Origin: CAYVMN01 sp964452575
GTDB lineage: Bacteria; Desulfobacterota; DSM-4660; Desulfatiglandales; Desulfatiglandaceae
Assembly (NCBI GenBank): GCA_964452575.1
Contig: CAYVMN010000121.1
Span: 1-14,524, forward strand
Length of the DNA: 14,524 bases
Direction of reading: 5' to 3'
The notes under the pieces were generated by a model. That model had not been told where the DNA came from. It did no database searches and saw only the letters and a program-made list of their open reading frames with translations. Position numbers and translations under genes: made by a program. This document shows positions 1 through 6,583 of this stretch, piece after piece. Position 1 is the first letter of the stretch. Each line of letters opens with the position of its first letter.

Positions 1-13
1 GTTTTATCCAAAA

Positions 14-43
14 GCTAACCGCTAATGGCTAAGAGCTAACCGC
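14..43. repeat. Heptanucleotide tandem repeat, GCTAANN x4
   Basis: Four consecutive 7-base units share GCTAA followed by two variable bases: GCTAACC, GCTAATG, GCTAAGA, GCTAACC, then a trailing GC. The phase is exact, so the first and last units are identical and 21 bases apart. The array lies about 78 bases upstream of the FMN enzyme gene and does not continue on either side within the window. It resembles the short tandem heptamer repeats known from some bacterial intergenic regions. Its function is unknown. Confidence 0.7.
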
Positions 44-120
44 ACAGGTCCCAATTATTAAAATGAGAGCAAAGCAGATCTGACCTAATTTTCACAACTA
101 TGGCAGGGAGGTAAAACGCC

Positions 121-1083
121 ATGAAATGGAAGACCAGGGTGACGGAAATTCTGGACTGTGAGTATCCAATCCTTCAGGGTGCCTTGAGCCGAATAGGCAA
201 CTGGAAATTTGCGGCATCTGTTAGTGAAACGGGGGCCCATGGCTGCCTGACCGCCGCCGTTTCATTGACCCCACAGAAGCTGCGGGACGACATCCGAAGG
301 TGCCAGGACGCTACCGGCAAGTCCTTCAGCGTGAATATCACTGTGGGCATGTGCCCCCACATCGATGAGATGCTGGATGTGTGTCTTGAAGAAGGGATAG
401 ATGTAATCGAAACAGCGGTCTTTAACGCCGACCAATATGGCAAGCGCATCAAGGAGGCAGGGCGAAAGTGGGTCCACAAGACAGCCACCATCAAACACGC
501 CTTGCATGCCGAGAAGGCCGGGGCAGATGCCGTGATCCTTGTGGGACTGGAGGGTATTGGCTTCAAGAACATCCTGCAGCTCCCCACCATGACCACCATT
601 GCCTGGGCAGCGAGGAATATAAAGGTGCCCATCATAGCCGCGGGAGGAATTGGCGATGCCCGTACGTTCCTGGGAGCCTTGGCTCTAGGTGCTGAAGGGG
701 TCATGATGGGGACGGCCTTCATGGCTACCAAGGAGTGCCCCATATCAGATCGCTTCAAGGAGAAAATGGTGAAGGCCTTTCCCGACAATCCACGCCTTCG
801 GACCACGGTGCTTGCCCCACCCAACCCCGGAGACTATGAAGAAGCCATGAAGAAGCGTAGTGAGATGCCTCTGGAAAAGTGGCTGACTGCCATGGAAAGG
901 GTGATGCTAAAGCACGACGACTGGGAGCTCGCACCTGAGATGTGGAATGAGGACTATGACCGGTTGAGCAGCATGATGTCTTTCGCAGTGACCTATGTAG
1001 ACCACATACCTACCGTAAAGGAATTTGTTGATAGCATCATTGAGGATGCTGAGAAAATTATAGCCGATTGGCGGTTCTTGTAA
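121..1083 (+). CDS. Nitronate monooxygenase-like FMN enzyme (2-nitropropane dioxygenase family)
   Basis: This is a 320-residue cytoplasmic FMN-dependent TIM-barrel protein, a normal family length. The N-terminal YPILQGALSRIG segment matches the family's opening FMN-site strand. Later strands carry the phosphate-binding elements PIIAAGGIGDA (170-180) and GAEGVMMGTAFMATKE (190-205). The start is ATG behind a strong GGGAGG ribosome site. Family members oxidise alkyl nitronates or, in the FabK branch, reduce enoyl-ACP. The loop that normally reads EAGGH and supplies the catalytic histidine reads GLEGIGF (142-148) here, so the histidine is missing and the classical reaction is doubtful. No operon partner is visible: the gene is followed by a poorly defined stretch and then by a convergent gene. 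The family assignment is firm; the substrate is unknown. Confidence 0.9.
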   Translation: MKWKTRVTEILDCEYPILQGALSRIGNWKFAASVSETGAHGCLTAAVSLTPQKLRDDIRRCQDATGKSFSVNITVGMCPHIDEMLDVCLEEGIDVIETAVFNADQYGKRIKEAGRKWVHKTATIKHALHAEKAGADAVILVGLEGIGFKNILQLPTMTTIAWAARNIKVPIIAAGGIGDARTFLGALALGAEGVMMGTAFMATKECPISDRFKEKMVKAFPDNPRLRTTVLAPPNPGDYEEAMKKRSEMPLEKWLTAMERVMLKHDDWELAPEMWNEDYDRLSSMMSFAVTYVDHIPTVKEFVDSIIEDAEKIIADWRFL

Positions 1084-1092
1084 ACCGATTAG

Positions 1093-1349
1093 CTGAATAT
1101 ACTGATCGAGCTCGATAATGTCATTGGCGGAGGCGCTCCGGGATTGATCCGTATTCCGGACAGCGAGGGAAAGAGGACAACGCTTAAACGGGTGTCACAA
1201 ATCCTGGAGGCCTATGCCATCTATATTATTGTTCCCTTGGAAGATGCAAAGATGAGGCTCAAAGAAGCCGTGGATGCGACCGTCAAGTGCGGCAATACTC
1301 TCACGTATTTGCCAGCTCAAAAAGAGCAGGAGATACGAAAAGTTGGGAC
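1093..1349 (+). other. Open stretch, possible small gene or gene remnant
   Basis: The frame opens after a TAG at 1090-1092, in the same frame as the preceding enzyme gene. It stays open to 1512, running antisense into the lipoprotein gene. The part outside that overlap reads plausibly as protein (for example GGGAPGLIRIPDSEGKR, then an amphipathic stretch DAKMRLKEAVDATVKCG). A TTG at 1144 lies 10 bases after GGAGG and could be a start. I do not recognise a family. A 163-base overlap with the convergent gene would be needed for the full frame, so a decayed 3' fragment is as likely as a live gene. Confidence 0.2.
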
Positions 1350-1862
1350 TCATCTGGTGTCGCGCACCGGCAGGGCCCTCGGGTTATCGGAAAGGGACTG
1401 GTCCGTCCAGCCCTTCGGGCCAAGACCGAAATGGAAAAAGGTCTCCACTTCGCTCATACCATCCCATGACCAAATGCAGCAACAGGTGATATGGATGAGC
1501 TCGGTGATGTGATACCCCCCTTTGCAGCCTTCTGCGGGGGGCAGGGGATTGGTGGTCCCGGGGTCATAAAGGGCTGTCAACTCCTCCTGGGTGGGCATCC
1601 TCCAGTCGCTATAGCCGCCGGCCCAGTAGTCTTGGCAGTATTTCTTGGCATCGTCCCAGCTGATGGGTCGCCCATTATCCTTGGCAGCCCACATGAGACC
1701 GGTCTCGGTATCTTTGACCGTGCCGTTGTCATAGGCGATGAACCGACCGTGGTTGCCCATCGCCTTTACCAAGGAATCACTACTGTCCTTTCCCAGGGCT
1801 CCGGCACCCCCGCATCCCACCGAGAGAATGACGAAAAAGGCCAGTGCAGCGATTTTCTTCAT
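1350..1862 (-). CDS. DUF1566 (Lcl C-terminal domain) lipoprotein
   Basis: This 170-residue exported protein starts with a short lipoprotein signal (MKKIAALAFFVILSVGC), with Cys17 the likely lipidation site. The mature part carries a DUF1566/Lcl_C domain, recognised by DNGTVKDTETGLMWA (46-60), the ISWDDAKKYC and GGYSDWRMPT blocks (68-91), and the closing RALPVRD. These domains are common in surface and periplasmic proteins, but their biochemical role is not established. I chose the ATG at 1862 because AGGGAGGT precedes it at good spacing; a start eight codons earlier has no such site. Odd points are three adjacent cysteines (127-129) where relatives usually carry a WSS-type motif, and the flanking stretches that look like gene debris. 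Confidence 0.88.
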   Translation of the reverse strand: MKKIAALAFFVILSVGCGGAGALGKDSSDSLVKAMGNHGRFIAYDNGTVKDTETGLMWAAKDNGRPISWDDAKKYCQDYWAGGYSDWRMPTQEELTALYDPGTTNPLPPAEGCKGGYHITELIHITCCCIWSWDGMSEVETFFHFGLGPKGWTDQSLSDNPRALPVRDTR

Positions 1863-1898
1863 AATGACCTCCCTCGGTCTTTTCAAAAGGCATACAGT

Positions 1899-2051
1899 TT
1901 ATTCTACCTTATCAAAAACCACTACGTCAGGGACTCTTGCAGCAGCAAGGCACATGGTGGCTCTGACGCCCTTTGCTAAATGGGCGATGAGCGGCGTGGG
2001 GAAAGGGAGCGTTCTTTCAACAAAAGTCTTTATCCCATCTGATCCTAGTTG
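1899..2051 (-). pseudogene. Possible C-terminal remnant of an unidentified gene
   Basis: On the minus strand a 50-codon frame reads QLGSDGIKTFVERTLPFPTP and continues through IAHLAKG, ATMCLAAA and VPDVVVFDKVE to a TAA. It has the composition of a folded alpha/beta domain end. It opens directly after an in-frame TGA at 2052-2054 and has no start codon or ribosome site, so it looks like the tail of a broken gene. I cannot name the family. The stop lies 36 bases before the start of the lipoprotein gene in the same direction. Confidence 0.25.
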
Positions 2052-2204
2052 TCAAGTCTATCCAGAAACAACGTCTCGCCTTCCCTGAAAAGAAAGATTA
2101 CAGAATTGTAATGTTCCTGAAAGGTCTAGGTAAGGCTTGACATCCATAATTGAATAGGGTCTCACTAAAGCCCTTCTATAAAACTTATCCTGAAAGGAGA
2201 CAAC

Positions 2205-2369
2205 ATATCAAAACAATTGGTCATATCAGAAGAACTCTTTGAAGCAATGCTTGCTCAGGCTATCGAAGACATACAGAATAGTGGTCTCGATGCAAACGAG
2301 GTCTTCACTATTGTCGAGGAATATTTTGGAAACGCCTACGCCAGGAGATTCTGCAACAAATCTGACTGA
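2205..2369 (+). CDS. Small ORF, 54 residues, unknown function, apparent ATA start
   Basis: The frame reads (M)SKQLVISEELFEAMLAQAI, then a helical segment with NSGLDANEVFTIVEEYFGNAY, and ends in NKSD. It looks like a genuine small acidic helical protein. A clear AAAGGAGA site (2193-2200) sits 4 bases before an ATA codon, where ATG would be expected. A TTG at 2217 and an ATG at 2247 are the other in-frame starts, but both are too far from the site. Either translation begins at a rare ATA codon or an ATG was lost. Its TGA overlaps the ATG of the next small frame (TGATG). It may also continue by frameshift into a second frame that stays open to 2460. Confidence 0.4.
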   Translation: MSKQLVISEELFEAMLAQAIEDIQNSGLDANEVFTIVEEYFGNAYARRFCNKSD

Positions 2370-2479
2370 TGGACCATTGGTTAAAACCCTCACGCGCCTT
2401 GAGCTCAACGAAAATCGATCATTTCTTAAAGGTCTCGGGATTGTCTGGGATACGGTTTGAGAAAGGAGGGAGGCCTTGA
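2369..2479 (+). CDS. Possible 36-residue ORF bridging two genes
   Basis: This short frame starts at an ATG that shares one base with the previous stop (TGATG). It ends in a TGA overlapping the TTG start of the next gene (TTGA). It begins MDHWLKPSRALSSTKIDHFL and is basic. The one-base overlaps on both sides fit translational coupling, but a frame this short can arise by chance. The competing explanation is a third frame across the same bases, ending at 2460 with LELNENRSFLKGLGIVWDTV. That frame reads more like protein and would be the real continuation if the upstream ORF is frameshifted. I cannot decide between them. Confidence 0.2.
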   Translation: MDHWLKPSRALSSTKIDHFLKVSGLSGIRFEKGGRP

Positions 2480-2913
2480 ATTCAGTACTCAAAAGGGACT
2501 TCAAAAAATTTATGGTGGATACGGATAAAGCTCAAGAATACATTGAGGTGCTCAGACATAAAAATGCAGTCCACGCCATGGGACGACAAAGGGATCTGAC
2601 GCAACTCGCATCGCATATCATACGCCTCGATTTTGACCTCAGCGCTATGCTTTTAGATTGCTTTATTTTGGGACGTCAGTACTGGAAAAAACACGACTTG
2701 CCCCTGATCAATAGTCTCCATTGCTCCTTGGCCATCATGCATAACTTGTTCAACGACCTTAATAGGGTCAAACCGACCCTCATGGAGGCAGGCATTGAGC
2801 CTTCAGACCTTCGACAACTCTTCATGGATTGGATCCGCTTTATAGAATCGGTAAATGACATGCAAATCTCTCTACAGCATTCTAATATGAGAAGAAAAGG
2901 CGTCTCTTTTTGA
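2476..2913 (+). CDS. Unrecognised 145-residue helical protein
   Basis: The TTG start at 2476 follows an exceptionally strong ribosome site, AAAGGAGGGAGG (2462-2473). The protein has no signal peptide and no clear membrane segment. It looks almost wholly alpha-helical, with a hydrophobic core region HIIRLDFDLSAMLLDCFILG (47-66) and a basic C-terminus. I recognise no family or catalytic motif. It is the last member of the overlapping small-ORF run starting near 2205, so it is probably co-translated with at least one of those. About 200 bases, with a hairpin and a promoter-like site, separate it from the downstream GTPase gene. A functional link to that gene is only suggested by position. Confidence 0.7.
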   Translation: MNSVLKRDFKKFMVDTDKAQEYIEVLRHKNAVHAMGRQRDLTQLASHIIRLDFDLSAMLLDCFILGRQYWKKHDLPLINSLHCSLAIMHNLFNDLNRVKPTLMEAGIEPSDLRQLFMDWIRFIESVNDMQISLQHSNMRRKGVSF

Positions 2914-2943
2914 AAATACAAAGCTTGGTCCAAGAATCGTGAA

Positions 2944-2968
2944 GGGCACCCATACCGGGCCGGTGTCC
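2944..2968 (+). terminator. Hairpin after the 145-residue gene, possible terminator
   Basis: GGGCACC (2944-2950) pairs with GGTGTCC (2962-2968) with one G-U pair and an 11-base loop. It lies 31 bases past the stop codon. No uninterrupted T-run follows (only CCTCTTACT), so if it terminates transcription it is weak or factor-assisted. Confidence 0.3.
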
Positions 2969-3035
2969 CCTCTTACTAAAGGTCAAGAAATTGTTATATT
3001 TGCCGCCCGTCCCGGCGCAACTATTGCCTTTTCCC

Positions 3036-3064
3036 TTGACTCACAAACCCAATTCTCCTACGCT
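3036..3064 (+). promoter_or_regulatory. Predicted sigma-70 promoter for the GTPase gene
   Basis: TTGACT (3036-3041) is followed after exactly 17 bases by TACGCT (3059-3064). The -35 box is near consensus. The -10 box keeps the first two bases and the final T. The expected start of transcription near 3071 would leave a leader of about 43 bases before the ATG at 3114. Confidence 0.4.
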
Positions 3065-3113
3065 TTTTCCACAAGAATCGAAGGCTTTTGGAGAAAATTG
3101 CTGAGGCCATGAA

Positions 3114-4595
3114 ATGATCGGGCCAGAAGAAGAAACTGACCAGAGGCTTAACAGCCTTGAAGAACATCTCCGTTACGAGAATCCGCTGCTTGTGGATGCG
3201 GTGAAGGGCTTCCGCCGTCTGGACAAGATTGCATATCGTATGGGCCTCTTGAACCTGGACCAGACCTATGCTGCTCAGATTGCATGGTGGCCCCTGGTTT
3301 CGGTGTTGGGAACATTTTCAGCCGGCAAATCAACCTTTATTAATCATTTTCTGAAATACCCCTTACAGGCAACAGGAACCCAGGCTGTGGACGACAAATT
3401 CACGGTCATTTGTTATAGCGCAGAGAAAGAAGTCCGGGTCTTACCGGGTATTGCCCTCAATTCCGACCCACGCTTCCCGTTTTACAAAATGAGTCAGGAG
3501 TTGGAAAAGGTTCGGCCCGGTGAGGGAGGCCGGATTGATGCATACCTCCAGCTAAAGACTTGCTCTAGCCCACATCTACGTGGCCATATCTTTATAGACT
3601 CACCTGGATTTGATGCCGACGCACAGCGTACATCCACCCTCAGGATTACGGATTATATCATGGATCTCTCCGACCTTGTCCTGGTCTTTTTTGATGCACG
3701 CCACCCCGAACCCGGTGCAATGCAAGATACCTTGAAGCACCTCGTGGCCAACACCATCGGTCGTAAGGATTCCAGCAAGTTTTTGTATGTCCTCAATCAG
3801 ATTGATACTAGCGCGCGAGAGAATAACCCCGAGGAGGTAGTGGGTGCCTGGCACCGGGCTATTGCGCAGGAAGGATTGATGGCAGGTAGATTCTACTGTA
3901 TCTACATCCCTGAGGCAGCTATCCCGATAGAGGACGAGGCCTTGCGAAGGCGCTATGAGAGCAAAAGGGATCGAGACATGTCAGAAATCCATGGCCGCAT
4001 CCGACAGGTAGGCCTGGCACGTGCGTATCGTATCGTGGGGGCCTTAGAAAATACCGCTCGAGACATAAAGGAACAAAAAGTAAAGCAATTAAAAGAAGTT
4101 CTCTACCGTTGGAGACGAAATGTGCTCTGGTGTGATGCCGCGATGATCGCAATCCTTGTGATAGCTTACATACTCTTAGGATTGTGGGCGGGTTACTTGG
4201 GTTGGGGTCATTTTGCTCCACCCCGCGTGGGGGCACTGGCCACCGCTCAGTCGGGCCGGGTATTGCTGGCAATTGCGGGTATCATCATCCTGATTTGTCT
4301 CCACTTCTTTGCCCGCAAATGGGCAGCCCGAGGGGTGCTCGCATCCCTCAAGCGTTCGATGCCCCCTGGTTTAGAGAAAGACCGTATGATCAGGGCCTTT
4401 ATGAAGAATGTCAGGCCATGGCGCAGCATCTTCAGTCTCCAACCCATTGGATGGGGCCGCCGTGCCCGTAAGCAAGTCAAAAAGATCATTGCCGATGCCG
4501 ATCAATTGGTCCAGACGCTCAATGATAGTTTTGCAGCGCCATCTGGCGAACCCGGTGATTTTGATGGCAGGAGAAGAGGCATACCATTAGGGTAG
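3114..4595 (+). CDS. Dynamin-like GTPase with two C-terminal membrane segments
   Basis: This is a 493-residue large GTPase. The P-loop GTFSAGKS (66-73), the G3 motif DSPG (162-165) and the G4-like NQID (228-231) are all present and correctly spaced. A threonine-containing switch segment, QATGTQAVDDKFT (85-97), supplies G2. After the GTPase domain come a charged helical region (about 270-335) and two predicted membrane helices (about 337-360 and 382-400), then a basic C-terminal tail. This is the layout of bacterial dynamin-like or EHD-like proteins, which bind and reshape membranes by oligomerising and hydrolysing GTP. The protein is shorter than typical BDLPs (550-700 residues), probably because the stalk is reduced. 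The start is ATG with GAGG upstream and an in-frame stop just before it. No second dynamin-like gene lies next to it, unlike many paired systems. Confidence 0.85.
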   Translation: MIGPEEETDQRLNSLEEHLRYENPLLVDAVKGFRRLDKIAYRMGLLNLDQTYAAQIAWWPLVSVLGTFSAGKSTFINHFLKYPLQATGTQAVDDKFTVICYSAEKEVRVLPGIALNSDPRFPFYKMSQELEKVRPGEGGRIDAYLQLKTCSSPHLRGHIFIDSPGFDADAQRTSTLRITDYIMDLSDLVLVFFDARHPEPGAMQDTLKHLVANTIGRKDSSKFLYVLNQIDTSARENNPEEVVGAWHRAIAQEGLMAGRFYCIYIPEAAIPIEDEALRRRYESKRDRDMSEIHGRIRQVGLARAYRIVGALENTARDIKEQKVKQLKEVLYRWRRNVLWCDAAMIAILVIAYILLGLWAGYLGWGHFAPPRVGALATAQSGRVLLAIAGIIILICLHFFARKWAARGVLASLKRSMPPGLEKDRMIRAFMKNVRPWRSIFSLQPIGWGRRARKQVKKIIADADQLVQTLNDSFAAPSGEPGDFDGRRRGIPLG

Positions 4596-4597
4596 CG

Positions 4598-4615
4598 GTC
4601 AAGTCTACTCTTGAC
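4598..4615 (+). terminator. Perfect 6-bp hairpin just after the GTPase stop
   Basis: GTCAAG (4598-4603) and CTTGAC (4610-4615) form a perfect stem around a 6-base loop, three bases after the stop codon. TCTTCT follows. The stem is short and only moderately GC-rich, so this is at best a weak intrinsic terminator. Confidence 0.3.
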
Positions 4616-4900
4616 TCTTCTAGGTTTCGGCTTTCAGCTCCTAAAAAGTTTTCTCAATACTCAATTCTTTCATATGCTTTCGTTCATCCTTATACGCCAT
4701 TCTCTTCAAAAACCCTACCCTTTTAAAACAAATTTGGCATGAACGTTTAGCATGTCCCCATTTATTTGCATTTGATGAATAATGACATTTTTGTAGATTG
4801 ACGTTTTCTTTTAGACAGTATTGTAGTAGAAATTGAGTTCGTGACTAATGAAACTAATATTGAGCTAACAAAATTAATCATAACTAGATAACTTAACATT

Positions 4901-4916
4901 AGGCCCGAAAGTTGCT
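4901..4916 (+). promoter_or_regulatory. Sigma-54 (-24/-12) promoter upstream of amt
   Basis: AGGCCCGAAAGTTGCT matches the RpoN consensus TGGCACGN4TTGCW at every position except the first and fourth bases. The invariant GG (4902-4903) and GC (4914-4915) are exactly ten bases apart. Transcription would start near 4927, leaving about 27 bases before the amt ATG, with the ribosome site inside that leader. The AT-rich 285 bases upstream (4616-4900) hold no gene that I can see and could carry activator sites, but I see no clear NtrC palindrome. Confidence 0.6.
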
Positions 4917-4953
4917 ACCCCTATACTTAGACATTCAGAGAGGGGGTACGCAC

Positions 4954-6174
4954 ATGAATACAGGGGACACGGCGTTCGTCTTAGCATCAGCAGCATTGGT
5001 CATGCTCATGACCCCGGGCCTTGCATTCTTTTATGCAGGGATGGTGCGTAGTAAAAACGCCTTGGGAACCGTTATGCAAAGTTTTATCGTTATTTGCGTC
5101 ATAAGCCTTCAATGGATCCTGTGGGGATATAGCATGACCTTTGGACCCGATAAGTTTGGCATTATCGGAGGATTAGAATGGTTTGCACTACGAGGAGTTG
5201 GTATGGCGCCACACCCTGTTTATGCCTCTAGTGTTCCCCATCAGGTCTTCATGATCTACCAATGCATGTTTGCGGTCATTACCCCGGCTCTGGTTACAGG
5301 TGCTTTTGCGGAACGAATGAGATTTGGGCCGTTTCTCCTATTCAGCCTTTTGTGGGCTACTTTCGTTTATGATCCGCTTGCACACTGGGTATGGGGAGAT
5401 GGAGGATGGTTAAATAGACTAGGGGCGCTTGACTTCGCAGGTGGTATTGCGGTTCATTTGAGCTCTGGAGTAGCCGCGCTAGCTGCCGCCATCATTTTGG
5501 GAAGACGGAAAGGCTATGGGTCTGAGGAATTGAAGCCCCATAATTTGCCGATGACACTACTGGGGGCAGGTATCCTCTGGTTTGGCTGGTTTGGTTTTAA
5601 CGCCGGTAGTGCCTTGAGAGCTGGTGCACTTGCCGGCAGTGCTTTCGTAGCTACCCACGTTGCTGGGACAACTGGGGCACTGGCATGGATCGCAATGGAA
5701 TGGAAGATTAGAGGCAAGGCAACAACTTTGGGTGCGGCTAGCGGTGCAATTGCCGGGCTGGCAACGGTGACCCCGGCATCGGGTTTTGTGGGTCCAATAT
5801 CTGCCGCCCTTATTGGCATTCTTGCTGGAATTGGGTGCTATCTGGGAATAATGGCAAAAAATAGATTTAGATATGATGACAGCCTGGATGTAGTTGGCAT
5901 CCATGGTGTCGGAGGAGTTATCGGTCTTCTTGCTACCGGGCTTTTGGCGAGCACGGCTGTAAACCCTGGTGGAGGAAATGGACTGTTTTTCGGAAACCCT
6001 TCCCAATTGGGTATTCAATCCCTGGCTGTACTGGTAACGATTATTTACGCTCTTGTAGTAACTTATGTTCTTTTAAAAATCGTCGACAAAACCATAGGAT
6101 TGCGTGTTACCGAGAGCGATGAAATAAATGGTCTAGATCTAAGTCAGCATGAAGAAACAGCTTATAATTTCTAA
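4954..6174 (+). CDS. amt: Ammonium transporter, Amt/MEP/Rh family
   Basis: This inner-membrane channel of 406 residues has about eleven membrane helices. It conducts ammonium into the cell when nitrogen is scarce. The whole family signature is present: TPGLAFFYAGMVRSKN (20-35), Asp160 in LDFAGG, the pore twin histidines His168 (AVHLSSG) and His317 (GIHGVGG), the Phe gate residue Phe106, and WFGFNAGS with Phe215 and Ser219. The C-terminal tail ends HEETAYNF, the conserved cytosolic tail that docks PII proteins in relatives. I chose the ATG at 4954, preceded by GAGAGGGGG; an upstream TTG in frame falls inside the promoter. Expression is probably driven by sigma-54. A glnK gene, the usual partner, is not next to it in this window. 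Confidence 0.96.
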   Translation: MNTGDTAFVLASAALVMLMTPGLAFFYAGMVRSKNALGTVMQSFIVICVISLQWILWGYSMTFGPDKFGIIGGLEWFALRGVGMAPHPVYASSVPHQVFMIYQCMFAVITPALVTGAFAERMRFGPFLLFSLLWATFVYDPLAHWVWGDGGWLNRLGALDFAGGIAVHLSSGVAALAAAIILGRRKGYGSEELKPHNLPMTLLGAGILWFGWFGFNAGSALRAGALAGSAFVATHVAGTTGALAWIAMEWKIRGKATTLGAASGAIAGLATVTPASGFVGPISAALIGILAGIGCYLGIMAKNRFRYDDSLDVVGIHGVGGVIGLLATGLLASTAVNPGGGNGLFFGNPSQLGIQSLAVLVTIIYALVVTYVLLKIVDKTIGLRVTESDEINGLDLSQHEETAYNF

Positions 6175-6200
6175 AACTCAAGTTGGCCCCTCCTAGTTTA

Positions 6201-6536
6201 CTATGCATTTTCCTCTAGCCATCTATCAATATACGCAGCCACTTTTTCCCATCCGGGCTCCCTAATTACCCAATGGGAGTGCCCTGCAAATTCCATGTAT
6301 GTATACAAGGGTTTATACTTCTCTGCTACCTTTCTGACCACTTTTGCAGGAGTAATATTGTCCTCAGAGCCTGAAATAACCAATAAAGGGCAGGTCAATT
6401 TTATGGATCATAAAGATTATTCTTGACATTCTTAACCCTTTCTACAGTTATGCTATCGTTTACGCTGTTGTCAGGTCTAAACCTACTTTCTATTTTTCAG
6501 CCATGCTAAGGCTACGGGAATTTCAATGGCACTCAT
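6201..6536 (-). pseudogene. Alpha/beta hydrolase remnant, 5'-truncated and frameshifted
   Basis: The intact part (6201-6398) encodes about 65 residues of an alpha/beta hydrolase C-terminus. It includes the aspartate loop LLVISGSEDNITP and the histidine loop EFAGHSHWVIREPGW, so both late members of the catalytic triad are present. A stop codon lies in frame a few codons upstream. The neighbouring frame carries an apparent continuation (FRPDNSVNDSITVERVKNV, then NLYDP), so the reading frame has slipped. A second slip may join it to IPVALAWLKNRK near 6490-6530. The nucleophile-elbow region (GxSxG) is absent altogether. This is a decayed gene, not a small functional protein. Confidence 0.65.
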
Positions 6537-6542
6537 TTATAT

Positions 6543-6558
6543 GGGGACGTAGTTCCCC
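6543..6558. repeat. Short GGGGA/TCCCC hairpin beyond sixA
   Basis: GGGGA (6543-6547) and TCCCC (6554-6558) form a 5-bp stem around CGTAGT, and more Cs follow. It lies 25 bases downstream of the sixA stop. It resembles REP-type palindromes carrying GGGGACGTAGTT-like sequence. A transcription-terminating role for sixA is also possible. No transposase is nearby. Confidence 0.3.
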
Positions 6559-6583
6559 CCCTATCCCGCCTCAATTCATCTTG

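Noticed and set aside
174..824. Minus-strand 216-codon open frame
   Set aside because: It is antisense to the clearly identified NMO-like gene and lacks a ribosome site and motifs.
1491..2088. Plus-strand open frames across the lipoprotein gene
   Set aside because: They run antisense to the DUF1566 gene and its upstream region, with low-complexity composition and no family signal.
2137..2166. TTGACA followed by a possible -10 box before the small ORFs
   Set aside because: The -35 is perfect, but at 16-18 base spacing the candidates (GTCTCA, TCTCAC, CTCACT) lack the conserved A and T of a -10 element.
4734..4755. TTGGCATGAACGTTTAGCA as a sigma-54 promoter for amt
   Set aside because: The GG and GC pairs are 12 bases apart instead of 10, and a correctly spaced element lies closer to the gene at 4901-4916.
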